Assembly: GCF_009674485.1 (NCBI RefSeq)
Contig: NZ_WKJJ01000013.1
Span: forward strand, 62,001-126,000
Reading direction: 5' to 3'
From: Pseudoduganella rivuli
Lineage (GTDB): Bacteria; Pseudomonadota; Gammaproteobacteria; Burkholderiales; Burkholderiaceae_D
DNA: 64,000 bases
Position 1 is the first letter of the stretch. Each line of letters begins with the position of its first letter. Of the stretch, positions 17,152 through 26,563 are shown piece by piece. Below the pieces are notes generated by a model. That model saw nothing but the letters and a program-made list of their open reading frames with translations. It was not told the origin of the DNA and did no database searches. A program made the position numbers and the translations under genes.

Positions 17152-18915
17152 TTAGCGGTCCTGCGGCAGATTGGCCAGGAAGGCATGGATCTGCGCCACC
17201 ACCGCCGCCCCTTCCCCCACGGCCGCCGCCACCCGCTTGGTGGAATTGGCCCGCACGTCGCCGATCGCAAATACGCCCGGCACCGACGTCTCCAGCGCGG
17301 CCCGCACCGGCAAGTCGGGCGGATAGACGCCGGTGTTGAAATTCGCGCGGCACTGTGCCTTCGTCACGTCAAACCCGGTGCGGATAAACCCTTTGCTGTC
17401 GACGTCGACGCCGCAATCGTGCAGCCAGCCGGTATTCGGGTCGGCGCCGATGAACAGGAACACGTGGCGCACCGGGTAATGGCATTCTTCGTCGCTTTCG
17501 CTGCAGCGGATGCTGACGTGCTGCAAACCGTTTTCGTCATCGCCCGTGAGCGCCGTGATTTCACTGTGCGTGTGCAGTTCGATATTCGGCGTGGCCTGGA
17601 TGCGTTCGATCAGGTAGCTCGACATGGTGGCGGCCAGTCCCGGGCCCCGCACCAGCATGTGCACCTTGGCCGCATGGCCGGACAGGAACACGGCGGCCTG
17701 GCCGGCGGAATTGCCGCCGCCGACCAGCACGATTTCTTCCGTCTTGCACAGCTTGGCCTCGATCGGCGACGCCCAGTAATACACGCCCCGTCCCTCGAAC
17801 TGTTTCAAGTTGGGCAGGTCAGGGCGGCGGTAGCGCGCGCCGCACGACAGCACCACGGTCCTGGCCTGCAAGCGTTGCAGGCTGCCGCACATTTCCACTT
17901 GCAGCGGATAGGTGTCGCAAATCAGCCGCCCGGCCGGTGCCGGAATGGCGATTTCCACGCCAAACTTTTGCGACTGCACGAAAGCGCGTCCTGCCAGAGC
18001 GCCGCCGGAAATCCCGGTCGGGAAACCAAGGTAATTTTCAATCCGGGCCGATGCGGCGGCCTGGCCGCCAAAGGCGCGCGTTTCCAGCGCCAGCACGGAC
18101 AGGCCTTCGGACGCCGCATACACGGCCGTCGCCAGTCCCGCCGGTCCGGCGCCCACCACGATCACGTCCCACACCTTGTCGGACGACAGTTCGGGCAGCA
18201 TGCCGAGGCAACGGCCCAGTTCCACGTTGGTCGGGTTCTTTTTCACGCTGCCGTCGGGGCAGACCACCAGCGGCAATTCCTCGGGCCGGGGGCGATAGTG
18301 TTCGCACAGCGCGGCGGCTTGCTTGTCGGTTTTCGGATCGAGCACCGTGTGCGGATGGCCATTGGAAGACAGCCAGCTTTGCAGGTTGTGCAGGCACGAA
18401 TTGCCGGGCGGGCCCACCAGCACGGGGCCGCCGGAATTGACTTCGATCAGGCCCACGCGGCGCAGGATCAGCGCACGCACGATGCGCTCGCCCAGTTCCG
18501 CTTCCGCGATCACCAGCGCGCGCAGCTGGTCGGACGGGATCACCAGCACTTCCACGTCGCCCACGGCATCGCCGTTGACGAGGGACGGGCGGCCCGACAG
18601 TTGCCCCACCTCGGCGCCGAATTCGCCGGGACCGTGTTCCACGATGGGCGAGGTATTGCCCAGGCCATCGTAGCGGCTGATCGCGACTTTGCCCTTCAAC
18701 ACCACCATCATGCCGAAGCTGGTGCGGCCCGCTTCATACAGCCGTTCGCCGTCGTGGAACTGGCGCACGGTACCGAAGCGGTGCAGGCGGCGGACTTCGT
18801 GGTCGTTCAGTTTGGGGAACATCTGGTGCCGGCGCGACGCCAGGTTGCCAGGGACTGCGGCGACGGGATCGAGGGAAGACTGTTCAGGCGTGAATTCTGT
18901 GCTGTCGGTGGCCAT
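17152..18915 (-). CDS. CNB-domain fused thioredoxin-reductase-like flavoprotein
   Basis: 587 residues in three parts: a cyclic-nucleotide-binding domain (about 30-150; FGMMVVLKGKVAISRYDG, GEFGAEVGQLSGRPS), a thioredoxin-like insert (about 165-235; VLVGPPGNSCLHNLQSWL, one Cys only), and a thioredoxin-reductase-like FAD/NAD(P) region (GAGPAGLATAVYAA near 252, GGGNSAGQAAVFLS, VFAIGDVR). The redox CxxC of thioredoxin reductases is absent: the equivalent place reads GVYYWASPIEA near residue 380. It is therefore unlikely to reduce thioredoxin in the classical way. Substrate and ligand are unknown. Confidence 0.88.
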   Translation of the reverse strand: MATDSTEFTPEQSSLDPVAAVPGNLASRRHQMFPKLNDHEVRRLHRFGTVRQFHDGERLYEAGRTSFGMMVVLKGKVAISRYDGLGNTSPIVEHGPGEFGAEVGQLSGRPSLVNGDAVGDVEVLVIPSDQLRALVIAEAELGERIVRALILRRVGLIEVNSGGPVLVGPPGNSCLHNLQSWLSSNGHPHTVLDPKTDKQAAALCEHYRPRPEELPLVVCPDGSVKKNPTNVELGRCLGMLPELSSDKVWDVIVVGAGPAGLATAVYAASEGLSVLALETRAFGGQAAASARIENYLGFPTGISGGALAGRAFVQSQKFGVEIAIPAPAGRLICDTYPLQVEMCGSLQRLQARTVVLSCGARYRRPDLPNLKQFEGRGVYYWASPIEAKLCKTEEIVLVGGGNSAGQAAVFLSGHAAKVHMLVRGPGLAATMSSYLIERIQATPNIELHTHSEITALTGDDENGLQHVSIRCSESDEECHYPVRHVFLFIGADPNTGWLHDCGVDVDSKGFIRTGFDVTKAQCRANFNTGVYPPDLPVRAALETSVPGVFAIGDVRANSTKRVAAAVGEGAAVVAQIHAFLANLPQDR

Positions 18916-19044
18916 GGCGGTTTGGTGTCAGAGGTGGAGGACATAGTTCACATTCCACGCACAGTCTAGCGTAAATACCAGGGGCGGGCCCCATTTTTCC
19001 GGCCCGCTGCTACAATCGATAGCCACGATTTCCTGAAGGCCGTT

Positions 19045-19605
19045 ATGCCCGCAGACAGCAGCCACCACCCCAGCATCCGTCCCGTTGCGCCAGACGAGTT
19101 GCCGGCCTTTTTCCGCTACCTGAACGACCATTTGAAAGACAATGGCTTGAATGGCGCACCGCTGTTCCAGCCGCTGCCGCGCGAACGCTCGTCCTTCCCG
19201 CAAGATAAGGAAGCCGCCTTCACGCGCGGCATGCGCACGCCGGTGGGCGATGCGGGCTGGCGCCGCGCCTGGGTGGCGCAGGGCACGGATGGCATCCTGG
19301 GCCATATCGACTTGCGCGCACGGCCGGAAAACGGCGCCGCGCACCGCGCCCTGCTGGGCATGGGCGTGCACCGGCTGGCGCGCCGCCGCGGACTGGGCGG
19401 CGTGCTGATCGCCTCCGCGCTGGCGTGGGCCCGCAGCGCGACGTCGCTGGAATGGATCGACCTGGAAGTGCTGAGCGTGAATGAGCCGGCGCTGGGGCTG
19501 TACCGCAAGGCCGGTTTCCGCGTCACCGGCGAAATCTCCGACATGTTCCGTATCGATGGCGAACAGTTGGCGTACACCCTCATGTCGCTGAAGCTGAGTC
19601 GATAA
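19045..19605 (+). CDS. GNAT-family N-acetyltransferase
   Basis: 186 residues with a GNAT fold: acetyl-CoA site region HRLARRRGLGGVLIASALAW (R/Q-x-x-G-x-G/A type) and C-terminal LGLYRKAGFRVTGEISDMFR. The acceptor is unknown. It lies 69 nt upstream of cysM on the same strand. Confidence 0.85.
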   Translation: MPADSSHHPSIRPVAPDELPAFFRYLNDHLKDNGLNGAPLFQPLPRERSSFPQDKEAAFTRGMRTPVGDAGWRRAWVAQGTDGILGHIDLRARPENGAAHRALLGMGVHRLARRRGLGGVLIASALAWARSATSLEWIDLEVLSVNEPALGLYRKAGFRVTGEISDMFRIDGEQLAYTLMSLKLSR

Positions 19606-19674
19606 ACAGGGCTTCCGGCATAGTTGCCCGTCTCGGATTACAATGGTCGTTTTGCTGTTAACACACGGAAGACG

Positions 19675-20577
19675 ATGGCTTACAAGACAATTGCCGATAC
19701 GATCGGCAACACGCCGCTGGTGCAGCTGGTGCGCATCCCGGGCGCGGATGCGGCAGCGCGCGGCAATATCATCCTCGGCAAACTGGAGGGCAATAATCCG
19801 GCGGGTTCCGTCAAGGACCGCGCCGCCATGTCGATGCTGCGCCGTGCCGAAGAGCGCGGCGACATCAAGCCGGGCGACACGCTGATCGAAGCAACGTCGG
19901 GCAATACCGGCATTGCACTGGCCATGGCGGCCGCGATCCGTGGCTACAAGATGCTGTTGCTGATGCCGGAGAACCAGAGCGAAGAACGGCGCCAGGCGAT
20001 GGCGGCGTACGGTGCGCAAATCCTGCTGACGCCGAAGACGGGCGGCATGGAATATGCGCGCGACCTGGCCGAGCAAATGCAAAAGGATGGCAAAGGCATC
20101 ATCCTCGACCAGTTCGGCAACGGCGACAATCCGCGCGCGCACTATGAAACGACCGGACCGGAAATCTGGCGCGATACCGAAGGCAAGGTCACGCACTTCG
20201 TCAGCGCGATGGGCACCACCGGCACCATCATGGGCGTGTCGCAATACCTCAAAGAGCAGAACGACGCCGTGAAAATCATCGGCGCGCAGCCGGAAGAGGG
20301 TTCGCAAATCGCCGGCATCCGCAAATGGCCGGAAGCGTACCTGCCGAAGATTTACGACAAGGCGCGCGTGGATCAGATTGAATATGTGACGCAGGCTGCT
20401 GCGGAACGCATGGCGCGCCGCCTGGCTGCGGAGGAAGGCATCTTCTGCGGGATTTCGGCAGCAGGCGCCTGTGAAATTGCCTTACGGGTATCGCAGACCG
20501 TGGAAAATGCCACGATCGTATTCGTCGTGTGCGACCGCGGTGACCGCTATCTGTCTACCGGCGTGTTTCCGGCGTAA
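19675..20577 (+). CDS. cysM: Cysteine synthase B (O-acetylserine sulfhydrylase)
   Basis: 300 residues, the usual CysM length. PLP lysine in NNPAGSVKDRAAM, PLP-phosphate and substrate loops TSGNTGIALAMAAA and SAMGTTGTIMG. It makes cysteine (or S-sulfocysteine) from O-acetylserine in the cytoplasm. The ATG at 19675 gives the typical MAYKTIADTIGNTPLVQL start. Hairpins follow its stop. Confidence 0.95.
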   Translation: MAYKTIADTIGNTPLVQLVRIPGADAAARGNIILGKLEGNNPAGSVKDRAAMSMLRRAEERGDIKPGDTLIEATSGNTGIALAMAAAIRGYKMLLLMPENQSEERRQAMAAYGAQILLTPKTGGMEYARDLAEQMQKDGKGIILDQFGNGDNPRAHYETTGPEIWRDTEGKVTHFVSAMGTTGTIMGVSQYLKEQNDAVKIIGAQPEEGSQIAGIRKWPEAYLPKIYDKARVDQIEYVTQAAAERMARRLAAEEGIFCGISAAGACEIALRVSQTVENATIVFVVCDRGDRYLSTGVFPA

Positions 20578-20583
20578 GCTGAT

Positions 20584-20623
20584 TCCCCTCCCCGCAAGGG
20601 GAGGGATTCAGCCAGCGGCTGAA
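20584..20623. terminator. Double hairpin between convergent cysM and XRE-like gene
   Basis: Two adjacent stems: CCCTCCCC (20586-20593) with GGGGAGGG (20598-20605) around GCAA, then TTCAGCC (20607-20613) with GGCTGAA (20617-20623) around AGC. They lie between two convergent stops and could end transcription from both sides. T-runs are weak. Confidence 0.6.
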
Positions 20624-20625
20624 AA

Positions 20626-20973
20626 TCAGCCCTGGTTTTGCGAACCGCCCGGGGTTTCGCCTTCTTTTGGTTTGAACTGCTTGTCGCTGATGCGGAACTT
20701 GTTACGGCGGTCGCCCATCAGGTAGCGCAGGTCACGGATCGACAGGTCGCTGACTTCGTGCATGCGGATCAGCAGCGAAGCGCCCACCGGCAGGCGGTGG
20801 TGGCGGATTTTACTGATGACCGGCGGCGCCACTTCCAATGCGCGCGACAGGGCGGCATCGTTTTTCAGGCGCAGGTTTTCGATCAGCGTGTCGAGCAGAC
20901 GATTCGGGTTGTACTGCAGCAGGTCATCGCCTTCCGAATCGTTGTTCATATCAATTCCGACTTGGTTTGTCAT
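20626..20973 (-). CDS. Small XRE/Cro-like helix-turn-helix regulator
   Basis: 115 residues. The middle resembles a Cro/C1-type helix-turn-helix: DAALSRALEVAPPVISKIRH, then RLPVGASLLIRMHEVSDLSI. Flanks are charged and probably flexible. The ATG at 20973 is preferred because GAAGGA lies about 11 nt upstream; ATG at 20949 is possible. I recognise the fold but no named member. A long leader (about 115 nt) separates the start from the promoter proposed at 21096-21124. Confidence 0.7.
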   Translation of the reverse strand: MTNQVGIDMNNDSEGDDLLQYNPNRLLDTLIENLRLKNDAALSRALEVAPPVISKIRHHRLPVGASLLIRMHEVSDLSIRDLRYLMGDRRNKFRISDKQFKPKEGETPGGSQNQG

Positions 20974-21408
20974 GATTCGTCTGTTCCTTCTGTAAAGTTT
21001 GGTCCTGCAAAGTTGAAACACTCGGAGCCTGCGGCCATGTTCCTCCTTACTTGGGAACGTTTACACACGGACGGAATTCCGAAATAACAAGTTTCATAAT
21101 ATATACACAATTGTACAACATCAAGCAAATCAATACTCACGAGCAATAAAACTAACACTGTCTCATGTTGTCGGACTGCAACAATGTGTGAGAATTAACG
21201 CATGATGCTTGTGGTAGCATGTCTAAGCAGATCCCGCATCCGCATTTGTCTTTTGGACAAAGTTGAGTATACGGCAAAAAGCGTTGTCATTGCCACACGA
21301 TACATAAAGTGCCGTGTTTCCAAGTATCAACTATACAATAGCTTCCACTGGGCAAGATTTCAAGCCAATTTACGCAAGCTTACACGTGTGCAACTTTGCG
21401 ACACATGC
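20974..21408. other. 435-bp non-coding gap between XRE-like gene and mltB
   Basis: AT-rich stretch with no plausible gene on either strand. The left part holds the leader and promoter of the XRE-like gene. The right part, downstream of mltB, shows no clear terminator hairpin or known RNA element. Confidence 0.5.
21096..21124 (-). promoter_or_regulatory. Putative sigma-70 promoter of the XRE-like regulator
   Basis: Reading leftward: -35 TTGATG (21119-21124), 17-nt spacer, -10 TATTAT (21096-21101; 5 of 6 matches to consensus). It lies inside the most AT-rich part of the gap. Confidence 0.45.
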
Positions 21409-22563
21409 TCAGGAAGTGCCCCCACGGGCCGCCCGGATGGCGCGCCCCAGTTCCACCACCGACATGGCATAAAAATAGCTGCGGTTATATTGCGTAATGG
21501 CATAGAAGTTATTGGTCGCCAGCCAGAATTCCGTCGCTTCGGCGCCATTTTGCAAATCCACCAGGCCGAACTGCATTCCCGGCGGTAAAGAGGATGTGGT
21601 GACGATGCCGTCCGCCATCAAGTCTTGCTGGCGGAATTTTGCTTCCAGGCCCTGGTTGATGTACTTGTTCCATTGGCCGCTGGACGAGACCGTGGCGGGA
21701 TACGCCAGCGGTCCCGGATCATCGCGGCGCCAGCCATGGGCGACCAGGAAGGCCGCGACGCTGCCGATCGCGTCGATGGCCGAGCTGCGCAAATCAATCT
21801 TGCCGTCGCCATCGAAATCCACCGCATATTTCATGATGTTGCTGGGCATGAATTGCGGCAAGCCCACGGCGCCCGCATAGGAGCCCAGCAGCGAGAAGGG
21901 ATCGATACCGGCCTGGCGCGCATAGACCAGCGTGCTTTCCAGTTCCTGGCGGAAGAATTCCATCCGGGTGGCGCGCTGCGGCGCCAGCGGGTACGCGAAC
22001 GCCAGGGTGGTCAGCGCATCCATCACCCGGAAGCGCCCGGTATTGGCGCCATAAATGGTTTCCACGCCGATAATGCCGACGATGATGTCCGCCGGCACGC
22101 CATACAGCGCTTCCGCGCGGGCCAGTGCGTCGCGGTTGTCGTTCCAGAAGCGCACGCCACCATTGATGCGGACCGGTTCGATAAACAATTGCTTGTACGC
22201 TTGCCAGTTCTTCGGCTTGCCGGGAGGCGCGGGTTTCATCAATTGCACCGCCGCATCCACGTAGCGCGCCTTGGCGATCGTCGCTTCCAGTTCCGCGCGG
22301 TCGAAACCCTGGCGCACCGACAAGTCGTCGAGGAATTGTTTGACTTCTTTCCACTGGCCGAAGTTGACGAATTCGCCGTCGTAGTCGATCGCGGCTTTTT
22401 TGGGCGCAGCCGGCGTTTTCTTTTTCGCCGTCTTGGCCTTGGCCTTGCTTGATTTGGCGGACTTGGCAGGGTGGTCCTGGGCCGCGTCCGACACCGAGGG
22501 CAGCGCCAGGCCGGCCAGCGCGGCGGCCAGTAAGAAGGAAGAGGTGCAAGTACGCAGTTTCAT
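21409..22563 (-). CDS. mltB: Membrane-associated lytic murein transglycosylase B
   Basis: 384 residues: signal peptide (SFLLAAALAGLALPSVSDAA), a Lys/Ala/Pro-rich linker (residues 30-58) and the MltB catalytic domain with Glu168 in GIIGVETIYG, then YAGAVGLPQFMPSNI and DGDGKIDLRSS. It cleaves peptidoglycan to anhydro-muropeptides in the periplasm. No lipobox is seen, so it may be soluble. Its start abuts the stop of the transglutaminase-like gene on the same strand, but that gene is transcribed before it, so the four leftward genes 21409-26539 may be one operon. Confidence 0.92.
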   Translation of the reverse strand: MKLRTCTSSFLLAAALAGLALPSVSDAAQDHPAKSAKSSKAKAKTAKKKTPAAPKKAAIDYDGEFVNFGQWKEVKQFLDDLSVRQGFDRAELEATIAKARYVDAAVQLMKPAPPGKPKNWQAYKQLFIEPVRINGGVRFWNDNRDALARAEALYGVPADIIVGIIGVETIYGANTGRFRVMDALTTLAFAYPLAPQRATRMEFFRQELESTLVYARQAGIDPFSLLGSYAGAVGLPQFMPSNIMKYAVDFDGDGKIDLRSSAIDAIGSVAAFLVAHGWRRDDPGPLAYPATVSSSGQWNKYINQGLEAKFRQQDLMADGIVTTSSLPPGMQFGLVDLQNGAEATEFWLATNNFYAITQYNRSYFYAMSVVELGRAIRAARGGTS

Positions 22564-24572
22564 CAGTTCTTCTTTATCAACTCGTTCAGTAATGCGTTCA
22601 ACGTGGCGGCGGACGCGCTACTCCTGGCGTCAGGCCGCCCATATTTGAGCTTGCCATACAATTCAAGGAAGCTGCGCATGGCAGCTTTCCCGGCTTCCGT
22701 TAATTCCATGTCCTGCAAGCGCAGCGCATAGCTGTGCGGCCCTTCATCCGGCAGGCGCTCGCGGCCCCGCTTCGCCATCCACTGGCAAAAAGCGTCATAC
22801 GCGGCGTCGGCCGGGTCTTGCGTGGTGCGCCGGCGCATCCGGCGCAGCAACCATAGCAGCGCGGCAATCGCCGCGATACCCGCCGCGCCGCGCCAGTTGA
22901 AGAAGCCGAGGCTTAATTCTTCAAGGAAACTGCGCTGCCTGTCGGGATTGTAATCGAGGACCCATTGGTTCCACGCATTATTCAATGCATTCGCGCCAAA
23001 ACGGAGTTGCGACAGCCACGAATCGGGATTGTTGCGCAAGCCGATCAAGCCGTCGAGGCCGAACGGCGCGGATTGCGGCAAGCTGCGTGCAAGGTTGTGT
23101 TCGATACGTTCCGGCGCCACGGCGGCGGTGGGATCGATACGCACCCAGCCCCGTTGCGGCAGCCAGATTTCCGCCCATGCGTGGGCATCGGATTGGCGCA
23201 CCGTCAGGTAGCCATCGACCGGATTCAGTTCGCCGCCCTGGTAGCCGTTGATGACGCGGGCCGGGATGCCCATGGCCCGCATCAGCACGGTAAACGCCGC
23301 CGCGTAATGTTCGCAAAAGCCCGCGCGGGTGGTGAACAGGAAGTCGTCGACCGTGTCGCGGCCCAGCGGCGGCGGGGCCAACGTGTAGCGGAATTGTTCG
23401 CGGCGGAACATGGCCAGCACCGCCTGCACGGACGCGGCGGGATTGTCCGGGCGGCGCAGCGACTGCGCCAGTTCCAGCGCGCGGGGATTGTAGCCAGGTG
23501 GCAGGCGCAGCCACTTGACCTGGCGTTCCTGCGGCAAGTCGGCCTGCCACTGGTGATTGACCCATGCGCGGGCGCTGTAGCGCAGGCGCTCGTTGACCGG
23601 CTGGCGCGCCATCAACTCCAGTTCGTCGCTGGTGGCGACGCCGCCAGGCACGTCGATATCCGGCGCCGTCAATTCCAGGCTGAACAGCCAGCGCTTGCCG
23701 GTGGGTTCCAGTGTGATGTCATGGCGCAGCGCGTCGCCATCGACGGCAATGGTAAAGTCCCGCACATTTTCGCCCGACGCGTACAACAACCGGCTGTCGC
23801 GCGACCACGTCTTGCCGTCGAAGCCGGACAGCACGATGCCGCGCCAGTACAGCCTGGCCTGCGGTGGCGGCGCGCCAAAGAAGCGTACGCGGAACGCCAC
23901 TTCTTCGGACAGCGCCAGGCTGGAAACGGAGCCGGGCGACATGGTGTCGGACATGCCGCTCTTGCCGCTGTGCGCATCGCCCGGCAAGCCCCATAGCGGG
24001 CCCTGGAAACGGGGGAAGGCGATAAACATGAAGATGGCCAGCGGCGTGGCGATCATGAAGATGCGGCCGGTTTCGCGCAGGCGGCGGCCCAGCGGCGGCA
24101 CGGCGCCCGTGTACTGGAACGTCATCAGGGTGGCCAGCAGCACCACCACGGTGGCGGCCATCAGCGCCGCCATCCAGATCGCCTGCGTATAAAAGAACGT
24201 TGTCAGCAGCAGGAAAAAACTGAGGAAAATCACGACGAACAAGTCGCGCCGCGCATGCATTTCCAGCAGCTTGAAGGCCAGCAGCAGCGCCAGCATGGCG
24301 ACACCGGCGTCGCGCCCCAGCAGCGTGCGGTAGCTGGCGTACACGCCCGCCATGGCCGCCAGCGACACGGGCAGCAGCAGCCACAGCGGCGGCATGCGCT
24401 TGCCGCGCCACGTGATGGCGGCGCGGCAGGCCAGGGTGGCCAGCACCACGGCGCTGGTCCACAGCGGCAAATGGCCCATGTGCGGCGCCAGCACCATCAG
24501 CGCGGCCGCCAGCAACAGCAAGGTATCCGCTTTATCGCGTGGCAAGTCGTTCAGGCGCGACACCAGGCTCAC
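22563..24572 (-). CDS. TgpA-like membrane transglutaminase (DUF3488/transglutaminase/DUF4129)
   Basis: 669 residues from a GTG at 24572 that overlaps the DUF58 stop (GTGA). Five or six N-terminal transmembrane helices (DUF3488), then a periplasmic transglutaminase core with the catalytic Cys in TRAGFCEHYAAAF, His in QSDAHAWAEIW and Asp in WVRIDPTAAV, then a transmembrane helix (AAGIAAIAALLWLL) and a short cytoplasmic DUF4129 tail. The family includes the essential Pseudomonas TgpA; substrates are periplasmic proteins or peptides not yet defined. It is always found after MoxR and DUF58 genes, as here. Confidence 0.9.
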   Translation of the reverse strand: MSLVSRLNDLPRDKADTLLLLAAALMVLAPHMGHLPLWTSAVVLATLACRAAITWRGKRMPPLWLLLPVSLAAMAGVYASYRTLLGRDAGVAMLALLLAFKLLEMHARRDLFVVIFLSFFLLLTTFFYTQAIWMAALMAATVVVLLATLMTFQYTGAVPPLGRRLRETGRIFMIATPLAIFMFIAFPRFQGPLWGLPGDAHSGKSGMSDTMSPGSVSSLALSEEVAFRVRFFGAPPPQARLYWRGIVLSGFDGKTWSRDSRLLYASGENVRDFTIAVDGDALRHDITLEPTGKRWLFSLELTAPDIDVPGGVATSDELELMARQPVNERLRYSARAWVNHQWQADLPQERQVKWLRLPPGYNPRALELAQSLRRPDNPAASVQAVLAMFRREQFRYTLAPPPLGRDTVDDFLFTTRAGFCEHYAAAFTVLMRAMGIPARVINGYQGGELNPVDGYLTVRQSDAHAWAEIWLPQRGWVRIDPTAAVAPERIEHNLARSLPQSAPFGLDGLIGLRNNPDSWLSQLRFGANALNNAWNQWVLDYNPDRQRSFLEELSLGFFNWRGAAGIAAIAALLWLLRRMRRRTTQDPADAAYDAFCQWMAKRGRERLPDEGPHSYALRLQDMELTEAGKAAMRSFLELYGKLKYGRPDARSSASAATLNALLNELIKKN

Positions 24573-25615
24573 GTGGTCTCCTCGCCATACAGCGCCAGCG
24601 CTTGCAGGCAGGCGGCGCGGTGCGCGTCGCCCAGGCCGGGGCCCAGCTCGCGGCCGGCCAGCCGCAGCGCATACGGCAGCGCCCGCGCTTCCGCTTCCAG
24701 CACCCAGCGCGTCAGCCGCGACAGCCGCATTTCCACGTCCAGATTGGGTGGCAGCGCCATGAAATCCAGCAGGATGTCGGCCACCGCCCCCCCTTCGAAA
24801 TGCTTGGTCGTCAATTGGCCGCCGATGGCCGGATCGAGCCTGGCGATATGGCGCCACGCCAGCTGGCGCATGGGGTCGCCCGGCTGGTAACTGCGGATGC
24901 CTGCGAAGTTGTCCAGCCCCACGGCGCCATGACCGTCTTCACTGGCGGCGCCGCTCATGGGCAGCGGTGGCGCATCCGTTTCCGGCGCGGGGTAGACCAG
25001 CACGCGCAAGTCCGGCTGCCAGTAACTCCACGAGCGGAACAGACCCAGCGGAAAGCGCGTGACGAGCCGCACGCGGGGCGCCGCCAGCCAGCCGCGTCCT
25101 TCCGTGGCGGCGGACAAGGTCACGGCGCCGCTGGCGCCGGACGGAACATCGATGGCGTGGCGCGGTTCGCCGTCATGCAGGAAGCCCAGCAGGATGGCGT
25201 AGCGGTCGCGCGGCGTGTCGTTGTGCACGTGCAGTTCGAATTGTGCTTCCTGGCCGGAAAACACGGGTTGGGCGCGGCCCGGCACGAGGCGCAGCAGCGC
25301 CAGGTTTTTCGCCGTCATGACCATGTCCGCCACCGCGCAGGCGCCCGTGAAAAACGTCAGCGCAAAGCCCAGCCCCAGCGAATAATTGATGGACCCGATC
25401 AGCATCACCAGCAGCAAGCCCGTGAAAGCGAGGCCGGGGCGGGTGGGCACGATAAACACGCGCCGCATGACCAGCACCACGTGGCCCGGCTCGCGCTCCT
25501 TCAGCTGGAACAGCATGGAATTGACGAGGCGGCGCAGTGGCCGGGCGACAGGGGCGGCCAGGTGTTGCAGCGGCCCCAGCCACCGGTCCAGTTTCCTGCG
25601 CGCGGTGGCCCCCAT
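24569..25615 (-). CDS. DUF58 family membrane protein (MoxR partner)
   Basis: 348 residues: two transmembrane helices near residues 60-100 (GLAFTGLLLVMLIGSINYSL), then a soluble domain with the DUF58 motif IRSYQPGDPMRQLAWRHIAR. Such proteins carry a von-Willebrand-like region and work with MoxR ATPases and transglutaminase-like membrane proteins. The start is 3 nt after the MoxR stop, and the end overlaps the next start by four bases. Confidence 0.9.
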   Translation of the reverse strand: MGATARRKLDRWLGPLQHLAAPVARPLRRLVNSMLFQLKEREPGHVVLVMRRVFIVPTRPGLAFTGLLLVMLIGSINYSLGLGFALTFFTGACAVADMVMTAKNLALLRLVPGRAQPVFSGQEAQFELHVHNDTPRDRYAILLGFLHDGEPRHAIDVPSGASGAVTLSAATEGRGWLAAPRVRLVTRFPLGLFRSWSYWQPDLRVLVYPAPETDAPPLPMSGAASEDGHGAVGLDNFAGIRSYQPGDPMRQLAWRHIARLDPAIGGQLTTKHFEGGAVADILLDFMALPPNLDVEMRLSRLTRWVLEAEARALPYALRLAGRELGPGLGDAHRAACLQALALYGEETT

Positions 25616-25618
25616 CGG

Positions 25619-26539
25619 CTACACCGGAACGGATTTTTGCAGCTGCAGCACCAGGTCGCGGCTGGCCAGCGCCACGCCATGCGCCGCCTTCAACGGCCGC
25701 AGGCGGTGCGCGCAGACCGGCACCAGCACCGCCTGCACGTCTTCCGGCATCACGTGGTCGCGGCCTTCCAATGCCGCCCAGGCCCGCGCCGCCTGCAGCA
25801 GCGCCAGCGCCGCGCGGGGACTCAAGCCTTCGGCAAAGGCGCCGCTCTGGCGCGAAGCCTGCGCCAGCGCTTGCACGTAGGTGGCCAGCGCGGGCGAGAC
25901 GTGGATCTCGCGCAAGCTGCGCTGCGCCGCCGCCAGTTCGGCCGGCGTCATGGCGGCTGGCAGGGATTTCAGCAAGGTGCGCCGGTCGTCGCCCAGCAAC
26001 AGCGCGCGCTCGGCGGCCGGGTCGGGGTAGCCCAGCGACAGGCACATCAGGAAGCGGTCCAGCTGCGACTCGGGCAGGGGAAACGTGCCGACCTGGTGGG
26101 TGGGGTTTTGCGTGGCGATGACAAAGAACGGTTCCGGCAGCGCGCGCGTGACGCCATCGGCCGTCACCTGGCGCTCTTCCATGGCTTCCAGCAGGCCGGA
26201 CTGGGTTTTCGGCGTGGCGCGGTTGATTTCATCGGCCAGCAGCACTTGCGTGAAGATCGGGCCGGGGTGGAAGACGAAGCTGTTTTTTTCCCGCTCGTAG
26301 ATGGAAATGCCGGACACGTCGGCGGGCAGCAAGTCGCTGGTGAACTGGATGCGGTTGAAATGCAGGCCCAGGGAAATCGACAGCGCATGGGCCAGCGTGG
26401 TCTTGCCGACGCCCGGCACGTCTTCCACCAGCAGGTGGCCGCCGGCCAGCAGGCAGGTCAGCGCCTGCCTGACCTGCAAATCCTTGCCGACGATAATCTC
26501 GCAAACCTGGCGTGCAACTGCATGCAGTTTTGTGTACAT
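25619..26539 (-). CDS. MoxR-family AAA+ ATPase
   Basis: 306 residues from ATG 26539 (in-frame alternatives lie upstream at 26569 and 26575). Walker A EDVPGVGKTTL, Walker B VLLADEINRATPKTQ, sensor 1 FFVIATQNPTHQ and arginine-finger region ESQLDRFLMCLSLGYP mark a MoxR chaperone-like ATPase. It heads the MoxR-DUF58-transglutaminase operon. It is divergent from the HDAC-like gene, with only 24 nt between the chosen starts, so promoters must overlap coding sequence. Confidence 0.92.
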   Translation of the reverse strand: MYTKLHAVARQVCEIIVGKDLQVRQALTCLLAGGHLLVEDVPGVGKTTLAHALSISLGLHFNRIQFTSDLLPADVSGISIYEREKNSFVFHPGPIFTQVLLADEINRATPKTQSGLLEAMEERQVTADGVTRALPEPFFVIATQNPTHQVGTFPLPESQLDRFLMCLSLGYPDPAAERALLLGDDRRTLLKSLPAAMTPAELAAAQRSLREIHVSPALATYVQALAQASRQSGAFAEGLSPRAALALLQAARAWAALEGRDHVMPEDVQAVLVPVCAHRLRPLKAAHGVALASRDLVLQLQKSVPV

Positions 26540-26563
26540 GGGTTTATTATCCGGAGAGGAGAC

